Source of the DNA: Sternotherus odoratus | Lineage: Eukaryota > Chordata > Testudines > Kinosternidae | Length of the DNA: 64,000 nt | Direction: 5' to 3' | Assembly (NCBI GenBank): GCA_032164245.1 | Contig: JAVMKO010000005.1 | Location: 45,040,133-45,104,132, forward strand | Part shown: one piece after another, positions 10,155-21,763 of the stretch | How the letters are laid out: the number at the start of each line of letters is the position of its first letter | Position numbering within the stretch: the stretch's first letter is position 1 | Notes under the pieces: generated by a model | What the model saw: only the letters and a program-made list of their open reading frames with translations | The model's database searches: none | Told to the model about the DNA's origin: nothing | Program-made: the position numbers and the translations under genes

Positions 10155-10989
10155 CAGGGGTGGGGAACCTCCGGCCCGCGGGCCTTATACGGCCCGCCAA
10201 ATCATTTTGTCCGGCCCGCAGCGGGGCCGGGGACGTGCCGCAGCCGCCGGCCAGGGACGCGCGGTGGCGGCTCACGCCTGGGGGAGCCTCCGGAACCGGG
10301 GTGGGGGCGGCTCGCACCTGGGGGAGCCTCCGGCGTGGGGGCGTCTCGCGCCTGGGGGAGCCACCGGCGCCGCGTGGCCACCATTAGCCGGGCAGTGAAA
10401 GGAGGAGCCGCGGGGAGCCGACGGTCAAGGGGGTGGGGGGAGGATTGGGCTGGGGGGCAGGCAAGGGGGCGGTGGGGGCGGGGGAGGCCAGGCTGGGCGG
10501 GGTGGGCAAGGCGTGGGTGCGGGAGGGAAGGAGGTTTGGTGGGGGGGAGGCTGGGCTGGGCAGGTCAGGCATGGGGGGCAGGAGGCTGGGTTGGGAGTGG
10601 GAGGGGGGAGGAGGTTAGGTTCGGTGGGATGGGAAGGGCCAGGCAGGGGTGGTGGAGGAAAGGCAATTAGATGGGGGGAGGGTGGGCGGGGGTAAATGAA
10701 GATCAGCCCCTACACCCAGGCTGATAGCGGGAGCTGACTGGGGTAGGCGGCAGGACCCCGGCTGGCAAGGGGCCAGCGGGGGAAACCCCAAAGCAGTGCA
10801 GGGCTAAGCACTCCGCCTGTCACTGCTTTGGGGTTTCCCCCGCTGGCCCCTTGCCAGCTGGGGTCTCAGCTCCCGTTGCCAGCCTGGGCTTCCTTGGGGG
10901 GGGGGGGGAGGAAGGGGGAGGGAGCAGCCTGCGAATGACATTATAAATGTCCAAGTGGCCCTTGACAGAAAAAAGGTTCCCCACCCCTG
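10155..10989. mobile_element. Non-autonomous hAT element
   Basis: The termini CAGGGGTGGGGAACCT and AGGTTCCCCACCCCTG are inverted repeats. They are flanked by a perfect 8 bp duplication CCATAGGG (10,147-10,154 and 10,990-10,997). The interior is G-rich (about 10,400-10,700) plus a long inverted repeat near the right end. There is no transposase frame. A related inverted fragment lies at 950-1,310. Confidence 0.93.
10755..10864. repeat. 44 bp inverted repeat inside hAT element
   Basis: The arms 10,755-10,798 and 10,821-10,864 are reverse complements with a single mismatch and a 22-base loop. Transcribed RNA would form one long stem. Confidence 0.9.
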
Positions 10990-10997
10990 CCATAGGG

Positions 10998-13900
10998 GAA
11001 CTGCTGGTGGCTGTCAGAAGCTGGGACTCATGGTCTTCTGATGACTTTATCCAGTGCTGGTAACTGTTACACAATCACTTGTGATTAGTTCAACCACCAT
11101 GCTACTGAACCTGGAGGAATGGTTTCCCTCTCTTTCTCCCCCAGGATTGTAAGTCCCAGCTCTGAGATCCAGGGGTCTAGCATTTCAGACAGGGAGCTCA
11201 AACTTTGCGCAGTCAAGGAATGCAATGGAAACTTGTCATCAAGTCAAGGGCCACCCCTAATATGCACAACTGGAATAGATTGCAGCCACCCATGTCTTCA
11301 GTACACACTGAGGCTTCATGGAAATTCAGGTCTGGAAGCGGAGGTTTGTCTCAGGGCTGTATGCTGGCACCTTGCATAAGGTCTTTAGAATGCAGCTGGG
11401 CCACATTAGATTGAAGTCTATCCTGGAGAAGCAAGCAGGACACACACTCTGTTCCCGCTCCTCGGTCAAGCTTTAATTGTCTTACCCAGGCGCTAGTCTT
11501 GGCTGCCCTCCTGATCCCTGCCAGTACTTGAAAGCCATGAGTGAAAGGAAAGTAAATCCGGAGAGGTCGAGAGCAACATTCCCGAGTCGTATAATCTCTG
11601 CCATTCTTTGCTTTTTAATAGCTTTGTTCTTTAATAAGCTAGGGGTTATTTGTTCATAAAGTTGGTTTTGTACAGCCATACAGTATATATTTAAGAAATA
11701 TTACACAAATTGCACTTTATACATATGACGGCCTTGTTCCAGAAGGAAAGAAACCAAAAAAATTAAAGAAAACCTACTGACATGAAATTACAAAGTGCCA
11801 GTTGACTGCACACAGTGGCAGGCAATCTGGCTCTGTGGGTAAGAGCAATCATTCTCCTTTATATATTCTTTTTTTCCTAAACAGGTCAAATGTATAGAGC
11901 GTATGACACAGGATAATATATCCTTTTACAATACAGACTTTGCTTTTTAAATTTACACTCAGCATACTTATAAATTACTTTAAAAATTTCCATTACAAAT
12001 AATAATATTAATAATAATAATATGCAGCCCCTATCCTTTCCAGTGGTAAGTACATTCACTTGGTACAAGGAGTGTATCATATCTGAGAACCTACCGCTTA
12101 CCTACCGCATGACAGGACTGGAAGACAGGCATCGGGCTTAAACGCGGACGGGGAACAAAACAAAGGATCGGTCTATCCCGTGCCTGTGTTCAAAATAATA
12201 AACAACCGACGACAAAAACAGAACACACAGTCTGGACCCACTGAAACCTTTTCACTGGCTCCCTGCCCCCCTTCAAAACAAGATAAAGGGAAAGTGGTGG
12301 GCGGGAGGGAGGGTTCTGGCTGAAATGAATGCTCTTGGATTGGAAGAAAGGAAAGCTACCACCCCCCTGGAGTGTATCCGAAGCCTAGAGTTACTGTTGC
12401 AGAACTGAAGCGGATTTGTTGGGGAGGGTCAGAAACCCTGAGAACAGCAGAGGCGGGTGTGTCGAAAGCCACATTTTCATTCCGGGATCCCTGTGTATAT
12501 CGCCTTTTGGACCATGCACATTTGATTTCTAATGGGAAGCTGTGTTCAGATTGTTTGGTGCTTAGCATCTTAATTACAAGTGCTTATGTAATTCCTCTTC
12601 ACTAACACCACCGGGGAGAGGGACAGACAGACCCTCCCTTAATCTAAACAAAGCAGAGCTTGATAAGTCAATGTTGGATCCCCTGATGCTTTTCCAGTAT
12701 TAACAGTCTTCAGCTAATGTTAGATCTCACCCCTTGAGCGGAGGCAGCTACCCATAGCTCCTTGTGTATCCTCCACTCAGCCCAACTGAAAAGACTGTAA
12801 CAGTGGTATGACTTGCAGCCTCTGCTATCATGCGTGGGCAGATGCATGTTGCTTCTGGGATCCCAAACTGAATTCAGTGCATGGCAATATTAAGTACGAC
12901 TGCAGGGGACAGCAATCTGTACCCTTCTGTGAAAACTTCACGATGTCCCTCCCCGTCCTGACCCATTGCTTCTGCAGAAATATGTAGCTCAATAATCAAC
13001 ATGACTGAGAAATCAGCAAGTCACTGGGTGCAAAAGCCTTCGGAAGAAGGTAAGTAGGAATAATCCCCGCTGAAAACTGAGCTCTGTCCTATCTCTAAGG
13101 ATTCCCTCTGCAAGGCCATCGTAATAGGGATTCTCTCTCTATCAGACGATAACTCTATAAAAGTGGTTCCTTCATAAAGTATGCTCTGAATCAGTACAGC
13201 TTGAGAAAAGCACACTGTGTGCTATTCTGCCTGAAGGAGTCTCCGCAAAAGAGCCAGCGGCATTCTGATTCCACATGGGGGATGACACACTGTGTGAAGC
13301 ACAAAGAACACAGCCTGATGTCGAAATAACAGGTTGAACCGACTGTGCTGGCAGTTGGACAGTGTGTGCTTGGACTTTTAAACACAGCAAATTCCATATG
13401 GAAATCACTGAAAGAACAATATGAATCCACTAAGAGGAGATTTTTACAGAGTGACTTTTCTGATCTTGAAGGACAGTTATGTTTTTTTTAAAACAAAGGC
13501 TCTATAAAAACGGCTCATCTCTCCAACGAATCAGCCTCCCCTGACTCTACTGACTCCATACAAGTTTTGACTCCTTTACACTACAAGCTGTGCAGAGGCA
13601 ACCCACTCTAAGGTTGGATGCGCTGGAATCTCTTCTGGCTTGTGCACCATCAGAATGGTTAACTAAGTTCGAGTTGCAAAATCTGTAGTTAGCTGTTTAA
13701 AACGTTATTTTTAAAGTTAAAAATGTATTACTCTGCAGGGCATCAGTTCATTTAATTCCGGTTGAAACAACGGCATATTCTATCCACTTCATATGCATTT
13801 TTTGGTAATCTTATAATTGGCTTTTGAAGGGTTTGGGTGCCGTGTAGCGTTTCCTTAGTTACTTTCCACCTTCATAACCACCACCCACCCTTGCCAGGGG

Positions 13901-14725
13901 TTTCTTGGTTGATCTGTAAAATGGCTAGAGACCTATTAACTTAGCAACTTTAGAACTAAAGAGTGACAGAATTAAATCCCCGGAGGTCAAGGGAGGGACT
14001 GTAAATCCCTGTCCCTGCTCCATGTCATCACCATTCTGGTAAAAGTGGCCTAAATTACATTTTTCTCCACGGCAAAAATAAATAAATAAATAAATCCCTC
14101 TAAAGAAACACAGGTTCAACCAGCTGAGGAACATGCTAAAGTATTGCTCCCCACCAGTGAAGCCTGAGAGGAAGGAATCAATAAACCTACGACTATTACC
14201 GGCACTCCAGCAGACCAAGTCATCTGCAAAGTGCACACCCACATAGGACACCAGGTGTACATTGTCCACACCAGCTGCAAGCTCAGGACAGGCCCTTTCT
14301 GAACTGAGATCTACTGTTGTGAATACAGGATGCAGACTTGGTTCTGCCCTGGAATGCTATTGAAGGGAGGCAAGGGAAGGGGTTACTGGGAGTTGCACAA
14401 TACTTCTAGTTTCATATTATGGGGGTAAAATAACAAAACCATTACCCAGCAAAATTACGAAATGCAAATATCTTTTCCTGTTGTTCCTGGATGCTAGAGA
14501 GAGAAAGGTCAGGTACACAAACCAGGGCTGCTATTCTGACACTGCTGTTCTAGAGTTTTGATTAGGAGGATCAAGGTTAGACCCACATTTGGTTTCAGAA
14601 CATTACCCAAGACAGAATTAGCAGGTTAACTGGCAGGTCCAATCCAGCATTTATTCAGCTAATTATTCTAACTGGGGTTCTGACGCCCCTTCTAATCAAC
14701 TCCTCCTCTCAGCATCAGCAAATTC
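10998..14725. other. AT-rich DNA; possibly holds MYO9A 3' UTR
   Basis: Largely non-repetitive DNA with no convincing exon on either strand. Being the first such DNA between NR2E3 and the myosin, it is where the 3' end of MYO9A would be expected. On the minus strand ATTAAA hexamers occur near 11,612-11,637. I looked for the last MYO9A coding exon, whose C-terminal motifs I know only approximately, and did not find it. Confidence 0.3.
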
Positions 14726-16400
14726 CTAGCTGCTTAAGGAAATGGACCAGCATCTGTAATGCCCGTGGGAGGGGTCCCTGAAGAGGGACGGGGAAGGGTA
14801 GGAGGGTAACCTATAAAGGGGATGGAGTAGCCAGACTGAACTATTTTGAGGACCCAGCGATCCTTTGTAATCCACTGCCAGACATGTTTGAAACTCTGGA
14901 GGCGGTGGCCAAATGGGCAAGTAGGTGGTGGATTCAAGGGGAGGTCCTGCAGACCCTCGACCAACATATCAAAATTGTTTATTGCTCGGTGGGCGGAAGG
15001 TGGTTGCTGGAGGTTGATTTTGTCTGCGCTTAGGGGGTCTAGTATGACTCCTATTTAGGTCAGATGGTTTGGGTTGGGGCCGGTAATACTGCTGTGTGCG
15101 TGGCCTTTCGTAAGGTTGGTACCTTTGTCTTCCTGGGAAAGATGGGTGAATGCCCAGGGTGCATAGTGTTGCTCTAGAATCTTTCATAGTGTGGAGAAGT
15201 TCATCTGTTTTTTGGGAGAAAGGTTTATCTTTATCAAAGGGGAGGTCCTCCACTTTGGTTTGCAGGTCTTTTGGGATGCCAGATGCAGATAGCCATGAAG
15301 CTCTATGCATAACCACAGCAGTTGCAGTAGAACGGGTCACTGTGTCTGCTGTGTCGAGAGCTGCCTGTAGGGCCGTTCTGGAAATCAATTGGCCCTCCAG
15401 CAAGATTGAATTAAAGTCTGCTCTCCTATCCTCTGGAATGAAGGAGGCAAATTCAAAGAGTTTCTTGTAATTATCGAAGTCATAGCTGGTGAGGAGTGCA
15501 GCGTAATTAGCCATTCTGAATTGCAGAGTGGAGGGTGTGTAAACCTTGCGACCAAAGAGTTTGAGGCATTTAAGGTCCTTGTCCTGTGGAGTGGGATGAT
15601 ATTGTGGTTGTTTTGTTCTGTGTGAAACTGCAGTCCGTTTGTCTGTGGGTGAGAAAAAAGAAAATCAGCGTCCTTAGCAGGAACATAGTATTTACGTTCA
15701 GCCTTTTTGCAAGTTGGCATTAAAGAAGCTGGTGTTTGCCAGAGAATGTCAGCTGGCTCCACGAGTGCTTCGTTTATGGGGAGTGCGATCTTTGATGGTG
15801 CAGAGGGTTGAAGTATCCTGAGAAGTCTATGTTGTGATTCCTAAACCTCTTTGTAGTGACCGGAAGAAATTGTGATGGGCAACCACTAGGAGGTGTAGTT
15901 ACGCTTCTGAGTCAACTCCAGGAGAGAGCGTAATGGTATCATCAGATGTGAGAATAGCCTTGAGCTTCTGCTATCTGTGTGTTTGGGAACGGAACCATTC
16001 CCAGCTGTGTGAGTGTTTACCCCGTCTGTGTGAGAATGAATGCGTGGGAAACTAAGTGGGGAAACTGAGGCAGGACAGCGTGTAACCAATCAGCTTGTTG
16101 CTTGCAAATAAGATATGAGTATGTATGAGATGCAAATGTGTGAGTGTACTTAAACCCACACCTGTATTTTGCTGTGGGCTTTTCCCTTCCTAGCAACGGC
16201 TCTGGTGTTTTAGCCGCAAGTCCCTGTCATGACAAGCTCTAGATTCAAGACTCGTACAGTGGGTACACTTCCCAGGGACGTGAGTTTCTCGGAGGCACTT
16301 CATGCAGTGAGAATGCCCGTCAGACTGAGGCATGGATTCCAGACAGGAAACGCATTTCTTAAATCCTGAGGCTCCTGCCATTATGAATAAGAATAGCAGG
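14726..16400 (-). mobile_element. DIRS-like retroelement relic (gag and start of RT)
   Basis: Minus strand. A short reading frame at 16,190-16,381 has the Cys/His-rich start typical of DIRS-type gag (CVSCLESMPQSDGHSHCMKC and CTHCTSLESRACHDRDLRLK). After a nested LTR, frames at 15,385-15,762 and 14,969-15,514 continue the gag body (YYVPAKDADFLFSHPQ, LLTSYDFDNYKKLFEFAS) in different frames. They end in a basic Arg/Gln/Pro-rich tail. An overlapping frame near 14,734-14,967 resembles the N-terminal part of the DIRS reverse transcriptase (WQWITKDRWVLKIVQSGYSI) and is cut off. The same gag family is the source of the LAP2-alpha-like domain of vertebrates. Frameshifts and the nested LTR make it a pseudogene. 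Confidence 0.75.
15852..16165. mobile_element. ERV LTR nested in DIRS relic
   Basis: It starts TGTAGTGACCGGAAGAAAT and runs parallel to the complete LTR at 31,101-31,616 for about 300 bases (shared GGGCAACCACTAGG, GAGTCAACTCCAGGAG, CCCCGTCTGTGTGAGAA-like phrases). It lacks the AATAAA part of the full copy. It separates the Cys/His start of the DIRS gag from its body. The right edge is approximate. Confidence 0.65.
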
Positions 16401-16799
16401 GGGAAGAATGTCTCAGCAGGAGACAGCCTGAGGTAATTTTTTTAAAAAAAAATAACTAACTGAATAACTACACTAAAGGAAGGGAAGAAAACTTAGGATA
16501 TACTAACAACTATTTCTATTCTATTGATTTTTCTACAGAGACCAGGGAAGAGAGAGAGCACTACCCTGAACTCCATCTTCAGCCTAGGATGGTAGAGAAG
16601 GAACTGAGGGTGGTTCAGGACGCAGGAGCTCAGGAAGATTCCAACAGGATGGGAGATACCATCTGAGCACCTGCATCTCGACCAGGCACTGCTACTGAAA
16701 ATCTCCAATCAAAAACGGCGCCAGGACGCACAGGCACCTAGACTGGAGCACCCACGGGGACACACATCTCGAAGAACTTCAGTTACTGCAAGGTGAGTA

Positions 16800-17050
16800 A
16801 CTTTCCCATCTGTTCGTGAGACAGCTTGCAGAGCAGAGTCGGGCTGCTGGCAGAGCAGTTCCTGTGTCGGCTAGCAGGGCAACCAGCAGATCTGTTCGTG
16901 AGACAGTTTGCAGAGCAGAGTCGAGCAGCTGGCAGAGCAGTTCCTGTGTCGGCTAGCAGAGCGGCTAGCGGGGCAACCAGCAGAGCAGTTCGTGGGACAG
17001 CTGGTGGAGCAGCGCAACAAGCGGAGCAGCAGCACCACCCCACGGAGAGA
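16800..17050. repeat. Short tandem repeat (about 75-90 bp unit)
   Basis: TCTGTTCGTGAGACAG, TTGCAGAGCAGAGTCG, GCAGAGCAGTTCCTGTGTCG and GCTAGCAGGGCAACCAGCAG recur two to three times in order. The glutamine/alanine-rich reading frames across it are repeat by-products. The stretch 16,400-16,800 just left of it has no feature I recognise beyond being the likely 5' flank of the DIRS relic. Confidence 0.7.
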
Positions 17051-17170
17051 CGGGGCAGTCGGCCTCAGACCTCGTAAGGTACCCCTCACTCTGCCCCAGG
17101 GCCAGCGACAGAAATTTTGGGGCCCCCTACTCTGATCGTTTGGGCCCCCCCCCAGCCCAGCCGCCGCTTC

Positions 17171-18304
17171 TGTCACGGTACTGAAATAGTTTGGTACCGT
17201 GTAGATCAATGGGTGCACAAAATATTATGTGAAGGGGGTCATAACAGGTGTCTTATGTATGTATCTATTCCATATGTGTGTATCTATTCCATATGTGTGT
17301 ATCAATTTTGTAGTTAGAGCTATAATATTGGCTCTGGACTGTCTATCTTTCCAAATATTGTGCTCTGCTGGGGAAGAAGATTCCTGAATACTGGGCGTCA
17401 GCTGGGCTTGGGCTGCCTGATGGCCCATTAAGGGACTAATCAGCAACACAATGGACTCTGGGAGCTTGGAATGCTCCAATCCAGACAAAAAGTCTACAAG
17501 AAAAAGCCTGGGCATGATGGCTTCTGCCTGCAAATGATGAGTCATGCATGGACATGTGATCTGCCCATGTGACTCCAGGACTCCAGGGGGCTGGACTTTT
17601 CTCAGCAGGAAGAAAGACGTGTTTGCACCTGGGAAAAAAAAACTATAAATGAAGCTGCTACAGCCAATCCATTTTGTCTTTTACCTCCAGTCTTCAGCCT
17701 GCCTTGTTTCCAGCTTTGGATGGAACTTTGCTACTCAGGGAACTCTGGACTAAGGTGCTGACCCACCCCTAAATGGGGTGCATCCAAAGACTTTGATTTG
17801 AACCTGCAGTTATTCTACCTTTGCTGCAAGCCTGAACTAAGAGATGTGCCATTACTGCATGTAATTGATTTCTTTTAACCATTCTTAACCCTCACCTATA
17901 CCTTTTTCCTTTTATAATAAACCTTTAGATTTTAGATTCTAAAGGATTGGCCACAGCGTGATTTGTGGTAAGATCTGATTTGTATATTGACCTGGGTCTG
18001 GGGCCTGATTCTTTGGAATTGGGGAGAACCGTTTTCTTTATTTGGGGGATTGGTTTTCATAACCATTGATCCCCAGGACAGGTGGCTGGTGGTGGTGATA
18101 CTGGGAATCTGGAGTGTCTTAAGGGGATTGCTTGTGTGACTTGTGGTTAGCCAGTGGGGCGAAACCAAAGTCTTTTCTGTTTGGCTGGTTTGGTTTGCCT
18201 TAGGGTGGAAAAAACCCAGCTTTGGGCTGTAGTTGCCCCTTTGAAAGCAATCTGTCCTGATCTGACACTCACAGTTGGATCCCACCAGGAACAGCACCGT
18301 CACA
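17171..18304 (+). mobile_element. Solo ERV LTR
   Basis: It begins TGTCACGGTACTG and ends CACCGTCACA, with inverted TGTCACGG / CCGTCACA ends. A perfect 5 bp duplication GCTTC flanks it (17,166-17,170 and 18,305-18,309). It has a TATA-like CTATAAATGAAG at about 17,644 and an AATAAA near 17,920, the expected order for an LTR read on the plus strand. There is no internal retroviral sequence, so it is a solo LTR from recombination. Confidence 0.88.
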
Positions 18305-18309
18305 GCTTC

Positions 18310-18720
18310 CCCCTCCCCAGCTGACAGCGGCTGGGGGGCTCCCCAGCCCAGCTGCCCCTCCCCCCCAGCCCAGCCGGCGCTCCTCCCAGTTGACAGCGGC
18401 TCGGGGGGGCAGCCCAGCCGGGGCTCCCCCCCCAGCTGACAGCGGCTGGTGGCAGTGCGGGGTCCTGTGGGAGCGCGAGCCCGGGAGCGGCGCGAGCCGC
18501 CCTTGCTGCTCTCCCCAAGCCCCGCGCGCCCTTTCTCCCCCGGACCCGGCGGGGAAGCCCTACCGTGCTGCGGAGCCTCCCCGCCCTTGCCCTCTTTGCA
18601 AGCGGTGGTGCTGCCACCGGCCGGGCTCACTGCTCCTGCCGGGGACACGCGTGCTCGTCCGCTCCGGAGGAGAGCCACGCCGCCTCCCCGCCCCTTCCCC
18701 GCTCTCCAGACTCTGCAGAG
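18310..18720. repeat. GC-rich low-complexity DNA between LTRs
   Basis: Repeats of CAGCTGACAGCGGCT with long C tracts, then a GC-rich CpG-containing stretch to about 18,720. Frames on both strands are Ala/Gly/Pro/Arg-rich and overlap, so none is credible. It continues the C-rich repeat that the solo LTR split. Confidence 0.6.
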
Positions 18721-18772
18721 TAACTTTTGATCAGGGACTCCAGAGACTTTGGGGTAGTTGGACTTGTGGGAC

Positions 18773-19112
18773 TGTCACGTTACTGGAATAATTTGGTACC
18801 ATATAGATCATTGGGGTACCAAATGTATGTGAAGGGGGTCATAACAGGTATCTATGACCATCTGTGTATATCTATTTTGGAACTGAAGTTATGGATATTG
18901 GATAAAAGGTGCCTGTACTTCAAACTTAGGCTTGGCTCCTGTGAAGGCTCAGACACGCTGGTGTTAACTCGAGCCCATTAAGGGGCCATCAACTGCACAA
19001 TGAACTGTGTCCACACCCGAGGAGAGAAGCCTCCCCAGGAATGGGACATTTGAGTGATTTTGGGTCATTGAGCTCCAGAGACTTTGGGGCTGTTGGACTT
19101 GTGGAACTTTGG
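18773..19112 (+). mobile_element. Truncated ERV LTR
   Basis: TGTCACGTTACTGGAATAAT and the following GAAGGGGGTCATAACAGGT match the start of the LTR at 17,171. After about 340 bases the match stops abruptly at 19,112, exactly where homology to the 50.4 kb block begins. The LTR was therefore cut by the event that placed the duplicated MYO9A exon here, or lost its right half at that junction. Confidence 0.7.
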
Positions 19113-19121
19113 GTGACTCAC

Positions 19122-19324
19122 TTTTCCTTCTGCAGGCTCTCGATCTGCTCAGTCAGCACCCTCTCCTCTTGCTGTATGGCTGCCTGCTGCTGATCTGTGA
19201 CATCCACCTCCATAGCCTCCTCACTACTCACGGTCTCCTCAGAGACGTCAGACACGGAGGGTAAGCCCACTGAAACAGGAGATGTTGGACTGGGGAAGGT
19301 TCCACGCCTTAGATGTCCTTTGCC
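19122..19324 (-). CDS. MYO9A: Duplicate MYO9A tail exon (copy of 50,387-50,589)
   Basis: Same 203 bases as the tail exon at 50,387-50,589, with acceptor TTTACCTGCAG and donor GTGAGT intact. It encodes 67 codons (GKGHLRRGTFPSPTSP at the start, then an acidic stretch and a predicted coiled coil ending TEQIESLQKEK). It enters in phase 0 and leaves with two bases of a Lys codon. Downstream, the exon that should follow (seen at 48.6 kb) was not found in 11-19 kb. The minus-strand exon before it in this window is the IQ exon at 24.2 kb, which also ends in phase 0. It may be a dead copy, or could be used if this arrangement is real. Confidence 0.8.
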
Positions 19325-20492
19325 CTGCAGGTAAAAACCCGTATCAACAAACTTCACGCCATTATCGCCAAACCTTACAGGCATCTCACGGTACGTTTCA
19401 GACTGACCGTGTTCTCCCCCATCTTTATCCCAAGTATCAAGAGTGGAGGAAACAACTTGGCAACAGATGCTTAGCACATGTACACAGTCCACAACACCAG
19501 GTACAGTGCATGACAATCAAGGACACCTCCAAGCTCACAGCAGGCTGGCTGGGGGGCATCAATGGTTTATGTGTTCAGAGGAGGAGAGATGAAACGCTTT
19601 AGTGACAGGCACATCAGGCTTCCAAAGTCAATTAAAGACACAACACAAAGTATTTTTACAAGCCAGGCTGTAAGATGGGAAGCCTTCAGTCCGCCAAATC
19701 ACAATGCTGGCTTGGGGTGAGAACATCCTGAACATTACAAACAAAACGTTGGTGTGCCCAGTCCTAAACCATCCCATTCTTTGCGAAAAACAATCCCACA
19801 ATGCACACAAAACGAAACAGATAACACTATCCAATGTGAACATTCAGCTTAGCGGGCTGGAGAGTTGCTCTCCATACACAACACACACTAGGGAGCTCAA
19901 CTGATAGTAAGTGGAAAAGCCGGCTACAAAGCCATGGCTACACTTTTAGTCCTCGCACTGTTGGTGGAAATGAGAGGCCCAATATTAAAGCAAGCAGAGA
20001 GGCCAGGTAAAGCACAAACTAGCTCCTTATATCAGGGAAAGGGAATGAGGAAGCTGAGGTGCCACTGTATGAAACAAGGTGAGGGGAAAGATGGCAGAGC
20101 AGGGAAACTGTTCAATAGAAAATCTCAAAGCCTCCTTCAGGGCAATGAATAACTACTAGACTGTTGACTAAGCAGTGTACAATTCCAGCAGACTGGGTTA
20201 CTATTCTGATGTGATGTAAGCAGAGGCTCTATTATTTCAACTATAACAGTTTGAAGACTGCGAGTTAGTTATGTAAGAGGATTCTCCCCTGGCTGTAGTT
20301 TTTGGGAGCAATTTTCAAAAGTAGATAAGAGATTTCAGGGCAGAAGTCCTAGGGGTTTGCAATGAGACCTTTATTCTTAAATCAACTTAGTTTCTTTGGA
20401 AAGCCTCACCTAGTGAGCAAACTCAGTATCTTCAGAGACTCTTTCACTACACTGTAGCTCACATTACAGCTGCTGGCTCATATTAACTGCAG

Positions 20493-20718
20493 CAGGGGTT
20501 CACAAACGTTTGTACTGGTGACCCCTTTCATACAGAAAGCCTCTGAGTGTGACCCCCCTTATAAACATATTAAAATGTGTTTTTAATTTAACACCATTAT
20601 AAATGCTGGAGGCGAAGCGAGGTTTGGGGTGGAGGCTGACAGCTCGCTAACCCTCCCCCCCCATGTAATAACCTTGTGACCCCTAGAGGGGTCACAACCC
20701 CCCATCTAAGAACCCCTG
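20493..20718. mobile_element. Small hAT element (copy 1)
   Basis: The ends CAGGGGTTCACAAACG and AAGAACCCCTG fit hAT inverted repeats. Imperfect 8 bp duplications flank it (AACTGCAG and AACTACAA, 6 of 8). It was present before the segmental duplication, since the same insertion is at 51,758-51,984. Confidence 0.8.
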
Positions 20719-21093
20719 AACTACAACTTAATCAACAGCCCAGTATAGAAATACCTCCACTTTCAATATTAGAACATCAACTGCAACGTTCTGTTAATTT
20801 CTAAGCCATCATAAATGTTACTATGGTATGTTTGGTGTCTTTCATTAGTGTGTCAATCTTCACACCCCATATAGTGAAGATGCTGCAGTTTTGCATACGT
20901 GACCCATGTGAACCAGTGGTTTCTTTCCCTACCAGGGCTGGAAGTCCAAGCCATTGAAAAGGAATTAGGAAAAAAGAGCAAAGATACTGTATGTCGAGCT
21001 AGGCTATATTTTACCTTTCCTAATACCAGATGCCTTGGTTTGCCTCCTGGGGACAGAAATAGGGGTACCATATATAAACAAAAAGCAAAATGA
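20719..21093. other. Intronic/spacer DNA, nothing recognised
   Basis: AT-rich single-copy-looking DNA that continues copy 1 of the duplication (to 20,742) and then is absent from the other copy, where a Penelope-like element takes its place. Confidence 0.4.
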
Positions 21094-21144
21094 ATGAGGA
21101 GTACTTGTGGCACCTTAGAAACTAACAAATGTATTTGGGGATAA

Positions 21145-21180
21145 GCTTTCATGGGCTAGAACTCACTTCATCAGATGCAT
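21145..21180 (-). ncRNA. Hammerhead-like motif (Penelope terminal repeat)
   Basis: Minus strand: CTGATGA (21,168-21,174) and GAAA (21,147-21,150) flank a weak stem AGTGAG/CCCAT. This is the spacing of a hammerhead ribozyme core with a shortened stem II. Hammerhead motifs are known in Penelope-like elements. The degraded stem makes activity doubtful. Confidence 0.45.
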
Positions 21181-21763
21181 AGAGTGGAACATACAGTAGG
21201 AACATACACAGAGAACATGAAAAGATGGGGGTTGCCATACCAACTCTAAGAGACTAATCAATTAATAGCTCACCTTATCAGCAGGAGGGGGGAAAAACTG
21301 TTGTAGTGATAATCAGGATGGCCCATTTCAAACAATTGACAAGAATGTTTGAGTAACAGTAGGGGAAAACTAGCAAGGGGAAATAGATTTCAGCTTGTGT
21401 ATTGACTCAGCCACTCCCAGTCTTTAGTCAAGCCTAATTTAAGGGTATCCAGTTTGCAAATTAATTCCAGTTCAGCAGTTTCTTGTTGTAGTCAGGATAG
21501 GTTGTAGATCTTTGATGATGCACCGGAGAGGTTTTAGTTGGGGGCTGAAGGTGACGGCTAGTGACGTTCTGTTACTTTCTTTGTTGGGCCTGTCCTGTAG
21601 TCAGTGACTTCTGGGTACTCTTCTGGTTCTATCAATCTGTTTCTTCACTTCAGCAGGTGGATATTGGAGTTTTAAGAATGCTTAATAGAGATCTTGTAGG
21701 TGTTTGTCTCTGTCTGAGAGATTGAAGCAAATGTGGTTGTATCTTACAACTTGGCTGGAGATC

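Larger units (their letters stand above)
19113..20742. repeat. Segmental duplication, copy 1
   Basis: Near-identical to 50,378-52,003. By eye there are roughly 15-20 single-base differences over 1.6 kb and none in the 203-base exon. It contains a MYO9A tail exon, its upstream intron and a small hAT element. The left edge lies only 9 bases past the exon's splice donor. At the right edge this copy continues with single-copy DNA, whereas the other copy runs into a Penelope-like element. Confidence 0.93.

Noticed and set aside
11612..14650. Confident MYO9A 3' UTR
   Set aside because: Position and composition would suit, but the terminal coding exon was not found, so it stays a low-confidence note only.
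18300..18730. Possible CpG-island promoter
   Set aside because: GC-rich and CpG-containing, but it is a repeat split by an LTR, and no first exon or conserved start follows on either strand.
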